From: Panicum virgatum
Lineage: Eukaryota; Streptophyta; Magnoliopsida; Poales; Poaceae
Direction: 5' to 3'
DNA: 64,000 nucleotides
Assembly (NCBI RefSeq): GCF_016808335.1
Contig: NC_053149.1
Location: forward strand, 13,505,714 to 13,569,713
Shown here: positions 47,498 through 59,976 of the stretch, piece by piece
Layout of the letters: every line of letters starts with the position of its first letter
Position numbering within the stretch: position 1 is the stretch's first letter
Notes under the pieces: generated by a model
The model's input: the letters and a program-made list of their open reading frames with translations, nothing else
Database searches by the model: none
Told to the model about the DNA's origin: nothing
Translations under genes and position numbers: made by a program

Positions 47498-49594
47498 GTT
47501 AAAATACAATTGCTACTTTCACTAGTAAATAATTTCCCGATGATTTTGCAGGTATCGAACCACACGCTACCCTTTGTCAATATGATCTTCCTCAAGTCCT
47601 TGAAGATGAATACAATGGATGGTTGAGTCCTCAAATAATGTATGCATTTCATTCACTACACATTTTGTGTTCGTTGATGAAAATTTTGATGCGTTAGTAG
47701 TTGGCATGATAATATTTATTAATCATTATAGAATGCCCCCTATGTTATGCATGACCATGCAAAAAAAAAGATGTTAAACAATATGTTGTCTGTAAAACAT
47801 ATATCATGTCTGGCTTTTGGACTTTCTTTTGTATTTAACCCTGTTTTCTGTTTCCAGTGATGATTTTACAGCATATTCAGATGTCTGCTTTAGGGAATTT
47901 GGCGATAGGGTTACGAATTGGACTACTCTAAATGAACCTAATGCTGCTGCATTGCTTGGCTATAACATTGGACATGCACCACCTGGGAGGTGTTCTGAGC
48001 CATTTGGCAATTGTCCCAATGGAAATTCTGTAACCGAGCCTTACATTGTAGGTCATCATAGTTTGTTGGCTCATAGCTCAGCCGTATCATTATACAGGAA
48101 AAAGTATCAGGTACTATTTCCTTAAATATTTGTTGAATATTTAGATCTAATATTTGAATAAATATTTTTAACTATTTTTATGATCTGAAATTTCTAAACT
48201 AAATTGTTCTTTTCATGCTGATAACTTAAAGCATGTTTTATGGGGAAAGTCGGTTATACTTTCACTTGATCTGAAACTGCTGTAGTGCTGTATGAACTCT
48301 ACCGGGACCCTTATATGTGAATGAAAAAAAAAACCATTATCTGTGACAAAAGCATACATAATTTTAGTGACCAATAAATATTTATGTTGCAGGAAAAGCA
48401 ACATGGAGTTATTGGCATAAATATATTTATATATGACTTCGTACCTTTAACCAACTCAACAGAGGATACAACTGCAACTGAAAGAGCAATGGCCTTCTAC
48501 ACTGGCTGGTACGTGATCATCTTGTTTGTGATGCCTACATCTGTTTGTTGCATGGATAGACTGCCTTGGTGAAACAAGACTGTACTAAAGCAACCAAACG
48601 ATGAACACCCAAAAGACTGAAAGATGTCACTAGCTTTCTTTTTCCTGCTATATTTTCATCTCATCTCTTGAATCGTTACAATGGAACCCGCTCTAGAACA
48701 TGCTTTGATATGCTAACATAGATTATGTGTTAGACATAAAAAGAAGTGTGATTTTAGTAGTTCTCCTTGAAGCATTTGTGGAACATATTCTTGTAACTGG
48801 AGAAATAAAAAGATTAATGGTTAATGAAAAAGAACAAATTTTCATGGTTTTATCATTGTTCCCCTATTATTCTTGCCTTTTAAACAAAGTGTACTCTTTT
48901 GAAAGTATGAGTGCATGTCTATCTATATTTGGTTTATGTAGCTACCGCACAGTGAAATTGAGTGATATATGTGTTCACTATGCATAATTGCATTCGTATC
49001 GAAGCTGACTAGCTCCATATATATCTTTTTTCCACTGTTAGCAAATGTCTGCCTTGGATATGTGTTGCTGCATAGATAAAAGAAGAAAAAATAGAAATTT
49101 TGGCAGGGCGGACCCATACCCAGAGCTGCCATGTGGCCAACTGGCCACCATTTCCACCTTAATTCCTTGCGCCAACAGCTATCATTATACAGCAAAGGTT
49201 ACTAAATATGAAACATAAAGTCTGCAAACGACCCTTAGCTTAATTGCCACTAATGAGTGAAAGATCATTAAAAGTTTTAAATTTGATGCAAACACATCCA
49301 GGTTTGCTCCATAATTGGTTTGCTATAAAATTCAGTTTAGTAGCATCTACCCTTTTGTTTTTATTTAGTTCATTTCCCTTTTAGAAGGGGTGTTAAATTA
49401 AATTTACCATAAATGCCAAGGCTTACCAACCGAGAATCATGGGATAAATTTAGTAAAGTTCGCAAAAGAAGACTCAACTGCTTCTTTTAGACATAAGAGT
49501 GATGTAGGACTTGAGTGTGATAGGGAACATGTTTCAGTATGACTTATGTTAAACGGCTGCTCCCTCTTGAGTACGACTTATGTAAAACGGTTGC

Positions 49595-51997
49595 TGTGAC
49601 AGACCCGCCGAGTTAAAACGCTTAATTAAGCGTAACCGCTATCATTTGACATATTATCTTAATTAAGTATAATTTGACAGGCTGTTTCCAACCCACAGGC
49701 CGATCGAAACACACCAGAAGTCTCGCACGAAGGCGAGCGTAGAAGGTACCAGCATGATAAAATATTATAAAATAGAAAAATAACATTAAGACTTTTATAA
49801 AATAGCTTTAAATTTAAAATTGCAAAAAGAAATGACAGCACGGAAGAAAATCTAACTTACAGAGCATTTTTACTAGAGAATAAATAAAACAAACTAAATA
49901 ATTCGAGAAATATCGAGAAGTGTAGATAAGGCGCCACATCGAGCCCACCGATATGATACCTTATTAGCTCCTAAACCTGAAATAGGGTAAACAACAAACC
50001 CTGAGCAACTAATACTCAGCAAGACTTACCCGACCAGTGGTTATAACTTAGCCCACATACCTAGACATGCACGGCATTTGGCTGGTGGTTATTTTTGCAG
50101 AAAGAGCGACTAAAGTAATTCCTTACTTTCATTATTTTAGCTCCAGGATCTATATAAAGAAACTCTCATCTAATATTTGCATAGACCCACTATAGCAATC
50201 ATGGTGATGCAAGCAAAATAATTCAATGTGCTCAATATTTTATATTAATATACATAACTCACATTCTAACATTTTGTTACGATGCAGCAAAGAGATCAAG
50301 GCCCTCATGACCGTGAGACACGGCGAATCGATCCGATTTAACCTTGCAAGGTGGACCTAACCAACACGGCAAGCATAGGCCCCGTCGGACCACACGCACC
50401 AACCATTCCCCTCCCCACCTCGAACTACAGGACTGCCCCACCATCATATGGTCAGCCGAGCTCAACGTGAGACCACCAAAAGTAAACATGCATCCCCATT
50501 TCTCCGCGACTACTCGACTACCCCAGGAGGTGAGTTGAAGTCATGTACTTTCGAAGCAAGGCAGTACTAGGCTTACCGGTTTCGACTACCTCCTACTCTC
50601 GGCATGCGGTTAGTACAATTCAATCCCCGATCAGCACTGCCACAACGACCGATCCTTAATCGACACGGGCGGGGCTAAGACACCCAGGAACCCTGTCCTG
50701 CTGCCAAACCTAATATCATCATCCCCACCCGGTCTCACATCTCCATATCCATTTCAAACCATTTCTCAAATACTGAAGTATATAAAGATAATAATGTATC
50801 TCGCGAGTAACCGACAATTACTCGGCTTCTAAAGTTTCCTGTGTCTCGTGAGTGACACGAAGTCACCCGACTTCTACAGGACTTATTTAGCCTAGCACCG
50901 CTATCGAGCTATACATACTAGTAAAAACTCAAGGGAACCTAGAGATCATGCAGCTAGGGTTCCAATCAACTCCTAATACTTAATGCGCAAGTAATAGATA
51001 AAACATATGCATAGTGAATCATAATTTAAAATAATAGGACATGCACCGGGGCTTGCCTTGCGTCTGCTACTTAGTACTAGGGTGAGATGGGCCTTGGGCC
51101 GACTCCCCACGGTCCTCCTTCTGCGGGGCTTGCCCCTGTGGCCCATGTGGCTCCGCAACCACCTCGTACACGACCTCCTCCGCCGCGGCCGCTACACGTG
51201 TGCATATGCATATGATATGAGAGAATGCATGCATGGTTTGAAATCTTAAAATAGCCAATGACTAGATGCAACTACTAGTAATTTACATAAAAATTGCACT
51301 CCCTGGCTCCGGAGTATCCGGATGAATACCCGAAGTATCCGGACTCCCAAGTCCGGAGTTTCCGGGCCTATACCCGGAGTTTCCCCCGGAGTGTCCCAAA
51401 CCCGGAGTATCCGGGCTTATACTCGGAGTTTTCCAAAACCCGGAGTATCCGGGCTTATACCCGGAGTCTCCGGGCTCAACAGCATTTTTGCCCCAAAAAT
51501 TGAAATCTTGATTTTTGGCAAAACCATCCCACCAAAATCAAAACCCTTTTAGATCCAAGTTGAGGGATGCATATAGAGTTGATTGACCAAAAGAAATCAC
51601 TTAAAACCTCCTAGAAACATAGATCGGGGCGGCACAAGTTGGAGTACCTTGAACGAGCTTTTCCCCGCGCGAAGAACTTGAAACCCAAGACTTCCCGGGG
51701 AGGAACATGTGGAGAAGAAGGTGCTCCTCGCCATCTTGAAGCCTTCTTGGCCTTGAGCTCAAGTTGGGGTGGAGGATTTGGGGTTTAGGGCTCTAGGGAG
51801 AGGGAGAGCACTTGAGGGAGAGAGTGCGGGAGTGCACGTGAGGGGGAGAGGGAGAGTGAGCTGTGAGGGAGAGAGAAAAAGGGTGAGATCCCTGTTTTAA
51901 TGATTGTGGGGCCTAAAGGACAAAAATTACATGAACTAGGAACTCCATGTCCGGAGTATCCGGGCCTACGGCCGGAGTATCCGGGCAGGGTGTTACA
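49595..51997. mobile_element. Solo LTR (2.4 kb) in the GH1 intron
   Basis: Starts TGTGACAGACCC and ends GGTGTTACA, with the 5-bp duplication GTTGC on both sides (49590-49594 and 51998-52002). There is no internal coding region, PBS or polypurine tract, so it is a solo LTR left by recombination, probably of a gypsy element judging by the TGTGACAG start. It contains an array of CCGGAGTATCCGG-type units at 51305-51480 and 51950-51985. Inside the intron between exons 48393-48508 and 52342-52562. Confidence 0.8.
51305..51480. repeat. Array of CCGG-N5-CCGG units
   Basis: CCGGAGTATCCGG, CCGGAGTTTCCGG and CCGGAGTCTCCGG recur with the spacer GGCTTATACC between units; two more lie at 51950-51985. Each unit is a CCGG pair 9 bp apart. 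Confidence 0.8.
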
Positions 51998-54601
51998 GTT
52001 GCTCGCTCTATCATCTATTTCTGGGTCCAACAGTGGTTCTTCATATGCACACTTGCACAAGAGAATTAATTTGATCTTTCAGTATGTAGCTGATAACAGA
52101 GCATTCAATGAAAATACTCACTAATATCTTAATAATCATTTTTATGGGAGTTATCATTATTTGTTGTGCAGTTTCCTATGTAGTCCCACATGGATGGAAC
52201 CCTTTCCACGATTTGGTAACATAACGTCAATAGATTTTGTGTAGCTATGAACTTAGACTTCTAAGATTAATCTTGACACATGGGGCTAACAATGATGAGC
52301 AATAGTCGATCTTTCTTAATCCTGATGTTTCTCTATGTTAGGTTTTTGGATCCGCTTTACCATGGAGACTATCCAGATGTAATGAAAAAGAATGCTGGTT
52401 CCAAGCTGCCAAAATTCTCTAACAACCAATCTGAACAATTAATCAATTCTATTGACTTTCTTGGTGTAAATTACTACTCAATAATGTACGTGAAGGATGA
52501 TCCGCAAGCTGCTTCTAGCAATGAACGAGATTTCCTGGCTGATATATGTGTTAAAACAACATGTGAGTTCCATACTTGGCTTTGTACAGTGACTTGAACA
52601 TACAAAGACACTTTTATTGTTATATTGGTACTAAAGGCAAAACACAGGGAATAACTAATTTAATTGGTTTTCACCATTTTACATGAAAAATCGTTATTTA
52701 TCCTACTGCCTACTCAACGTTAGAATGTATATCTATTTATGAGCCCGTGGTCTGTTAGATGGGTACTTTACACAAGTTCTTCAACTAAGGAAACTTCAAA
52801 AGAGTCCATTGAATTCTGGTCTAAAAACCATGAGTCCATGATCCAATAATTAACCATCTATATTATGACCTCATTAAAGTTAACTCAAGCAAGGATGACA
52901 ATGTTTTGTACACTAGTTTTCATGAAGTATTTTACTTGATAAAATTCAGGAAATTCCTCTGTGACTGTGCATGCTGATAGTTTCCCTGTCCATAATGTTG
53001 CTAATCTAACTGTGAGTACATTGATGTTGTTAATCCCTGTCCATATGGTACTGATTAATAGTTACTGCCTGGGTGGCTTGTACATCACCTGCCATTTTTA
53101 GTTCTTACAATTGAAATGAGTTCGTCCCATATCTTTTAGCTGTTCAAATCAAATATAACTTCTCCATGCTAGTAGTGTAATTTAACTAATGCATGCCATC
53201 TTATCATGCCTAATCAATAATTACACCATCGCAGATACAAATAATTCTACAATTCGGGTAAGGGAAATTTTGAAGCAAATTTATTTTGTATACTAACGTA
53301 TGACAGCATAGTGATGACATGTTGTGCTACTCAGTAGTATGTGCCACCTTATGGTCTCCAGGGAGTGCTTGAATATTTCAAGCAGTATTATGGCAATCTT
53401 CCCATCTACATCCACGAGAATGGTAACTTGTGGTAACCATTCCTGAATCCTGAGAATAAATAGGCTTGTCGATCTGGTGCCTTTATGCATCATCTTGTGT
53501 TTTATTAGTATTATTTTTCTAAAGCATCATTCAGTGTTACAAGATCAAGTTTGCATATGCATCTATTCAACAAATTTACATGACTCACCAAATACCTTAT
53601 TTTAGGTTATCCAATGAACCAGGATGTGATATTTGACGATGGCCCTAGGGTGGAATTCTTGAGTGAGCACCTTACAAGCCTCACGGATTCTGTCAGGTAT
53701 TACCCTTTTTGTTCCCTTGTATTCACACATTACCTCTTTAGTCATTAGTGATTTGGCAGTTGGTACCGTTTTACACAATGCCATGGAAATCAATTAGGTG
53801 TGAAGATACAATATTACTATACATCAACAGTGATATTAGAAGTTTCATGTGCCAATTATAAAGCTGGTGGTGCCTTACTGCACGAAGCAAGAAGCATGGA
53901 CCGGTTTTCTGCATAACACTGCATATATGCATTCAATGCATTCAGGAGCACACAAATCATAGTGTACTTATTGTTTTAGCCATGACATGCTTTTTCCCCC
54001 TAAAAGAACTGGATTAAGTGGCTAGTCACCAAAAGGGGTTTAATGGTCGGCAATGCAATATCGAAACTTTTAAACTGAATTATGTGGAGAAACATCACCG
54101 GGCTGGTTCCGTGCCGCACTTGCTTCCGTTGTGTAGAATTCAGATAATAAACTGTTTCAGCATTTGCTCAACCAATGACTTGTTATAATAAAAAAAACCT
54201 TGCCGAAGTATACTTGTAGTTGCAGATGTATTGTACAGACTAACCGTTCGAGAAAATCACCGGGGCGAAAAGCCACATATTCCCATTGATACGGCAACGA
54301 CCTGACTTGAAGTTCTGTCCGCAGGAATGGTTCAAACACCAAGGGCTACTTCGTCTGGTCCCTCATGGATCTATACGAGCTTCTCGGTGACTCTACATAT
54401 GGCCTCTACTACGTGGACTTCGCAGACAAGGAACTGAGGAGATATCCAAGGCGCTCTGCAATTTGGTACGCAGATTTCCTGAAGGGCAGGAGAGCCGCGA
54501 TGCCTGGGAGATCTTCAGATTCGTCGCTGGCTGCTGGCAGTGGCCAGGCGATCTTCAGATTCCTCGGTGGAAGTGGCCAGGGGTTTAGGCAGCACTGGTA
54601 G

Positions 54602-55507
54602 CAAAACCGGTTCTTTCTGGAGCATTCTGTAGAGTCATTGTCAGTTTTTATCATTTACTGGGGGGAGCTAGCGTTGGTCAAAATGTGAAAACTGTGCTGC
54701 TATTCTGTTCAATAGGCTGCCCTATATATTTTCGTGATTGAAACAAAGTGATTCTCTAGGATAACTTCCATGGGGGAAAGTGATTCTACAGGATAAATTC
54801 TAAGGGTGAAGTGATTCTATGCAGGGAGATAAACTGTTTTTTCTCAGATCCAGTATCATGATAGGGAATTACGCCATAGAAATACTGTTCGGCAAATCGG
54901 CCTAGAAGCTCTGCTAAACAGGGCTTAGGTACTTGAAAATATCTAACGCAATGGGTGCTCCGCTAGCCTACAACGAACACAACACCTATAAATACCAACC
55001 CTTCAAACTGATGTGGTAAAATTGACCAGGATCGCATAAGCTCCCAGCGAGCCTAACCAACTGTATCCTCTGAAGCTCCCTTCTAGACTTTGGCTTTCCC
55101 TTGTCTTTGAAACCTGAACGTTGCTGCATCGAGAATTAAACCATTATAAATCTACTTTTTAAACATCTCATGCTAAAAGTGCGATAATTTGAGATGGCAT
55201 GAAAACTGACCATAACCCTGCACAAGCAGCGCTGCTATCTCAATACTCGTCAATACCAATTAGCCACTGAATCTGGATACCTCTCAGCAAAACAGATTGG
55301 CTTACTCACCATCAAGTAAACAATTTCGAGGAAGAGAGCCAAGCCTGGCTGACGCCTCTTCCTCGGTGTTTAGATCACACCAACCATTTTGGTTTTTGTC
55401 ACAGAAAACAACCAACCAATTCCAGCTCCATGATTCACGTCCTAAGCAATCTATGCAACACAGCTACAGGCCTTAAAAAGCGGCATTCTCCGATGTGACA
55501 ACCAGCT
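54602..55507. other. Intergenic between the GH1 gene and LSM4 (convergent)
   Basis: 3' flanks of two converging genes. AAGTGATTCTA is repeated three times at about 54747-54820. No gene was seen. Confidence 0.45.
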
Positions 55508-58500
55508 TCAGCCACGGCCACGGCCTCCACCTGCCAATAAGTAAAAGCAGGCAACAGATTAGTATCTCTTGAAATGGGAAACTACAAAAACGTTTCAAGT
55601 GGTTAAGAAAGATGTACATACCTTTGTTACCACCTTTCCCACCAACTCCACCCCTTCCCCGGCCACCACTGCCTCTGCCTCCATCATCTTGGCCACGTCC
55701 AATGCCTCTGCCGCCAGGTTTAGCACCAACGTCTCCCCTTCCTCTTCCGCGGCCAACACCTGGTGGCTTCCTATCTGCATTTACAACAGAATCAATAACT
55801 CGACCCTGAATAACCAACTGCTATGCAATGATGACTCAAACTCCATGAACAAGTATCACAATATTTTTCCATTTGTTGACAGAATATAACTGATAAAAGC
55901 TAATAGATTATTGCATGTGTGCCTAAATGAAACAGACAAATGGAAAACAGGCAGAGACATCCATGCCAACGCACTGCAAACCATGAGAAGCATGCCATGA
56001 TAGAATGCACTTACAGACAGGGACATTAAGATGAGTCAGAGTCAACATTTTCTTTAATAAAACGTTAAAACTATGCATATTCCATAAAATGTTGCTCTGT
56101 AAACATAGATGCATTCACCATGCATAGAAACTGAGGTCCACATTATACTAGATCAGAGACTTAACACCAGTAAGCCACATGAAAATGGTCCCTATTGTTA
56201 TCCAACATGCTTTTGAAAAATTACACTATGCATTCACATACTACAATTGCTTACGAAAGTAAAAAATGTCTATTAGAGATTGTACAAAACAAAGCTGACC
56301 AATATTATGAAATGGTGTAATCACAGGTTCAGAGATCATACCAGTAACACATAGTTTGAATTCAAAAAATTGCGTGGCTAATGAACAGTGAAAACATGTA
56401 AAAATGTATGCTGTCAAAGTTTTGGTTAACTGCTTCATACCTGATCGGCTTTTGGAAGTTTCCTCCTGAACTTTGTCAATAACCTGAAGAAAGAAATGAA
56501 GTCATTCAAATTAAGCTACATACTGGATAACTAAATGCTGATGTATCTTAGTATATTGACTAACAGAATATAAACAATAGTGGCATGGGAAGAAAAAAAA
56601 ATACAACTACAGAAAAGGGAAATCCTAGTGTACTACAAAAGAACTGATGGTTGCTGAGCATATTTCATTGCAATTGAAGTTCCAAAGTTTATGGTCAACG
56701 ATGAAAGTTAGACAGACTGAAGAAAGCACATAAGAAAATCTAGCATGGGACCAAATAAAGGAAACTGAGGAGAAGATACATAATTTATTCTGCATTTTCA
56801 TCAGTTGATTTATTTGAGTGCTTCAGAACTATTTCAGAAATGTGTTAAATGCAATGCTACAACTTAGTTACGTCCAGTATAGGACATTTTAGACTGCACT
56901 GCAGTACTGCACAAAACTTCAAGTTTCATCACCACTGTAACACAAAACTACAAGTACTTCCACTTCCCAAAAAAAAAACTACAAGTACTGTGAGTTGTAT
57001 CACATAACTACAATATAGCAGTTACACCTCAACTGCCAACAGAATCAGGTTTTTACGTGAAAAGCATGCTCAATACTTGTACTTTGTGCAGTTCACTAGA
57101 AATTTGCATGTACTTGTGCTTTCTATTGATGTCTATATCAGCAAGTGACTTGGAGTCATAAACTTAAGAAGCCAAAATACAACCTTGCTCTTAAAACATT
57201 TAGATAAATTCTACAATAAAAGGGACATTCCATGGGTCAAACTCATCTAGAGTACCTACCAGATGGTACAATTCCTCATGCAACCGGGGAGGTTGGTTCA
57301 TTTTGGTGGAAAGATCTGTTGAAGCTATGTGACCAATTCAGAGGTGTGGCTACATGTACGGTGGGAGATGGAAAAAGTGTTCTTTTCTGGTTAGATGTTT
57401 GGAATAACAGGCTCCTAAAGGACTCACTTCCAAGGCTCTTTAGCTTTGCAAAAAAACAGAATATATCGGTGGCACAATTCCTGCAAACCAACACTATAGA
57501 AGAGCAATTCTACACACCATTATCAATGGAAGCCTACCAAGAGTTTGAAGAACTTCAAAGCATCATCCAGGGAATACAAGTATCAGTAGATCGACAAGAC
57601 ACTTGGCACTACATATGGGGTTCCAACAAATATTCCTCCAAGCAGTTCTATAACTTTCAATTTAGAAACATCAAGCCACCAGACCCTTTTCTCTGGATAT
57701 GGAAGTCCAAATGCAGCAACAAGTTGAGAGTCTTTTGTTGGCTTCTTTTAATGGACAGATTAAACACAAAGAACCTATTGAGAAGGAGTTTTCATATCAA
57801 TGGAGGAAATTATAGTTGTGTAATGTGTAATGAAAACGTTGAAGAAACAGCATTTCACTTGTTCTTCAACTGCAACTTTGGTAGAGCTTGCTGGGGCAAG
57901 ATTGGCATGCAATGGAATCAGAACCTTCCATTCTTCAGAATGATGAAGACAGCTCAAGAATTAAACAACAACAGTTTCTTCATGGAGATTTTTATTATAG
58001 CTTGCTGGAATATATGGAAACAGAGGAATGCTTTGATATTTGAGGGCATCAGGTCATCCATCAACTCATGGACCTTCCACTTCATTGAGGAGACCAAGTT
58101 ACAATCTCACAGATTAAAAGATAACAGTAGAGGACTTTCTAAATTGGGTCAATTCTGTACAGTAGCTACCATGTGTAGCATCTGAAGTTGTTTTTTTTTA
58201 TGGGGATCATGCCATCCCCATGCTTTGTACAGCTTTTTACTTATTTTTATTAATATTAATATATTACCACAGTGGGGGTCTCCCCCGCTGTACAGTTCAA
58301 AAAAGATATGTGGTTCCCCATAATCTAAGTAACGTATTCACATTATGCTTCGTTGGGGGAACGTAGCTTTGTAATAGTACCGATCTAACATAAGAGGAAG
58401 TTTACTCGGTGTTATACCTAGTAATGATCTTAAACAAAAAAAATTAGAGCACAACTAGCTCACTGGTCTAATTTCTTTTCAAATACTAAATGTCACAACA

Positions 58501-59773
58501 ATAACAATACAAGGTATAGCCTGCAATCACCCAAAATGCTCCCTCAGCTCACCTAAATAGAAGTCTTATTAGGTTTCTCATGGTCTCCATGATTCCAGTT
58601 TGTCTTGACCGCTATACCCTATCATGATTTACAGTAACAAAAACTGGAAAATGGTTTTATGGAAGTAAAAGGTACTTGATGCAAATAATTATTTTTACAA
58701 GTCACAATTTTGATAAAAAAATACTTCTATATACATATTGTTGGTGAAACCAAAATCACTTTCAAATAGCAGAATGACTTTATTTTGGCACAAGGAGTGC
58801 TTCTCCAGAGACATGCACACCAACTAAAACTTAGAATATATGAGATGAAAATCGGCGGATTCTTTTAATGTTTTTGCACAAAATGCTGGTTGATTTGCTA
58901 CTACCATTCAGATAATCAATGCTTCAGCTTGTCAAGGCTACCTACTTGAATAATCTCCTCAAGGGCTACATAAGACCAAGTACTCCGTGCAATCATGTCT
59001 TCTGTAATACAAAATGGCCTTCTTTTCTTATAAAACTTAGTCTAAACAATCAATTTTTTAACCAAAAAATAAAACAAATCAAGGCCTACAAGCAGATATT
59101 GACCAAAATTTCAAGAAGCACAAAGAATGATTCCTGTGGGAAGTTCACATCCTAATGACAGGGAATGAAAAGCACAAGAATCTAAACAATGGAACAAACT
59201 GAAAATAGAGACTAACAATGTTCATTAACACAGAAATCCATACCTCATCCGGAACTCGAAGATACTTAATGGTGTTCCCTCGGATGTAACACTCCGGCAT
59301 CCTCCAAAACCTGTCACCATCCTGCAATTCCAGACATCATAAACCATAAGTGATTTACCCCCAAAGTCAATCAGTGCACTTAATTAATCTTGTGCTCACT
59401 AAAACCTATCACGACATGAATATGAAGGGCACGAGATTTCACCTTTGAGGTGCAAATGACCTCCCTAAGGTGGATGTTCATCCACGTGTCGCAGTTGACC
59501 AGATGCCCGTTGTACGTCTCTCCATTCTTCAGCTCCACGAGCTGAGATCACAAAATTTTAACGATTAGAAACAACGCGAATCCAAAGACGACGAAAGGCG
59601 AAGCTAGCCTCCGGGATCTTACCATGGGATGCCCCTGGGCAGTCTTGAGGAGCGAGAGGGGAAGCTGCAGAAGAAGAAAAAGATCGAGTCAGACGCGGCC
59701 AACCAACCACATCTCAGATTTGGGGATCGAGATGAGAGCGAAGGGAAGGGAGACTAGGGTAGAGACGCACCAT
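55508..59773 (-). CDS. LSM4: LSM4, U6 snRNA-associated Sm-like protein
   Basis: Seven exons: 59771-59773 (the ATG alone), 59623-59664, 59443-59541, 59244-59321, 56441-56483, 55622-55774, 55508-55530. Frame continuous, 146 residues. The Sm fold occupies residues 1 to ~76: [20 protein letters not shown] (Sm1), [10 protein letters not shown] and the Sm2 motif [16 protein letters not shown]. The C-terminal ~55 residues are Gly/Arg/Asp-rich (RGRGRGD, GGRGRGG), as in plant and animal LSm4. LSm4 is part of LSm2-8, which binds the U6 snRNA 3' end in the nucleus, and LSm1-7, which promotes decapping in P-bodies. The first-exon split right after the ATG is inferred from a good GTGCGT donor and the conserved start of the protein. 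Intron 4 (2.76 kb) holds a LINE fragment. Confidence 0.93.
57219..58310 (+). mobile_element. 5'-truncated LINE (L1-type) in LSM4 intron 4, antisense to the gene
   Basis: Only the C-terminal part of ORF2 and the 3' UTR remain. The 3' UTR has a GC-rich hairpin (CAGTGGGGGTCTCCCCCGCTG-like, near 58270-58293) followed by TTCAAAAAA. Severe 5' truncation is typical of LINE insertion. Target duplications were not clearly found. Confidence 0.75.
57232..58185 (+). pseudogene. LINE ORF2 C-terminal fragment with zf-RVT domain
   Basis: A 317-residue open frame, starting within the former ORF2 at an internal Met. It has the plant LINE C-terminal pattern: [28 protein letters not shown], then the reverse-transcriptase zinc-binding region (zf-RVT, PF13966) with [39 protein letters not shown] and [15 protein letters not shown]. 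The reverse transcriptase and endonuclease domains are absent, so it has no autonomous function. The frame is intact over ~950 bp, which suggests fairly recent insertion. Confidence 0.8.
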
Positions 59774-59970
59774 CTTGGACGGGATCCGGCGATAAAAAAG
59801 GCCGGATCGGATGAGGGATGCGGTGGTATCTCCGGCGCGCGGCTGGGCGGCGGCGGCGGAGAGGGAGATTCCGGGAGCAAAACCCTAGTTTCCTCTCGGC
59901 GAGAAGCGGAAGGGAAAAGAGCTGGCGAGCCGAGTACAGAAAACGACCGCACTGAACGGGTCTAGCCTTG
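59774..59970 (-). promoter_or_regulatory. LSM4 5' flank with telo-box
   Basis: AAAACCCTAGT at about 59878-59889 is a telo-box-like motif, common just upstream of plant translation and RNA-processing genes. A hAT-like element begins at ~59977, so the proximal promoter is at most ~200 bp before foreign sequence. Confidence 0.5.
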
Positions 59971-59976
59971 CCCTTA

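Larger units (their letters stand above)
41237..54601 (+). pseudogene. Degenerate GH1 beta-glucosidase gene, 5'-truncated
   Basis: Exons recognised: 41237-41288, 41980-42055, 42147-42218, 47552-47639, 47858-48110, 48393-48508, 52342-52562, ~52949-53010, 53338-53422, 53606-53696, 54325-54601. Family motifs: [26 protein letters not shown], the acid/base motif TLNEP in [18 protein letters not shown], and the nucleophile motif IYIHENG (usually I/VTENG). GH1 enzymes hydrolyse beta-glucosides in vacuole, apoplast or plastid. The usual first exon (signal peptide and the F-G-A-x-T-S-x-Y-Q motif) was not found between 38 and 41.2 kb. The frame across the 52562 donor and ~52949 acceptor reads TGA where homologues have a Gly before NSS. 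Where many homologues have His before the DLP motif, this has Gln (CQYDLPQ), which I recall also in some grass members. Two introns carry LTR retroelements. Probably non-functional, though alternative splicing could rescue it. Confidence 0.75.

Noticed and set aside
51305..51480. CRISPR-like array
   Set aside because: The units are short, irregularly spaced and palindromic within an LTR of a plant genome; no spacer structure and no cas genes.
51294..51552. Pro/Gly/Ser-repeat ORFs over the CCGG array
   Set aside because: The repeated YPGLYSEF/SGLIPGVSG-like residues are a by-product of the DNA repeat inside a solo LTR.
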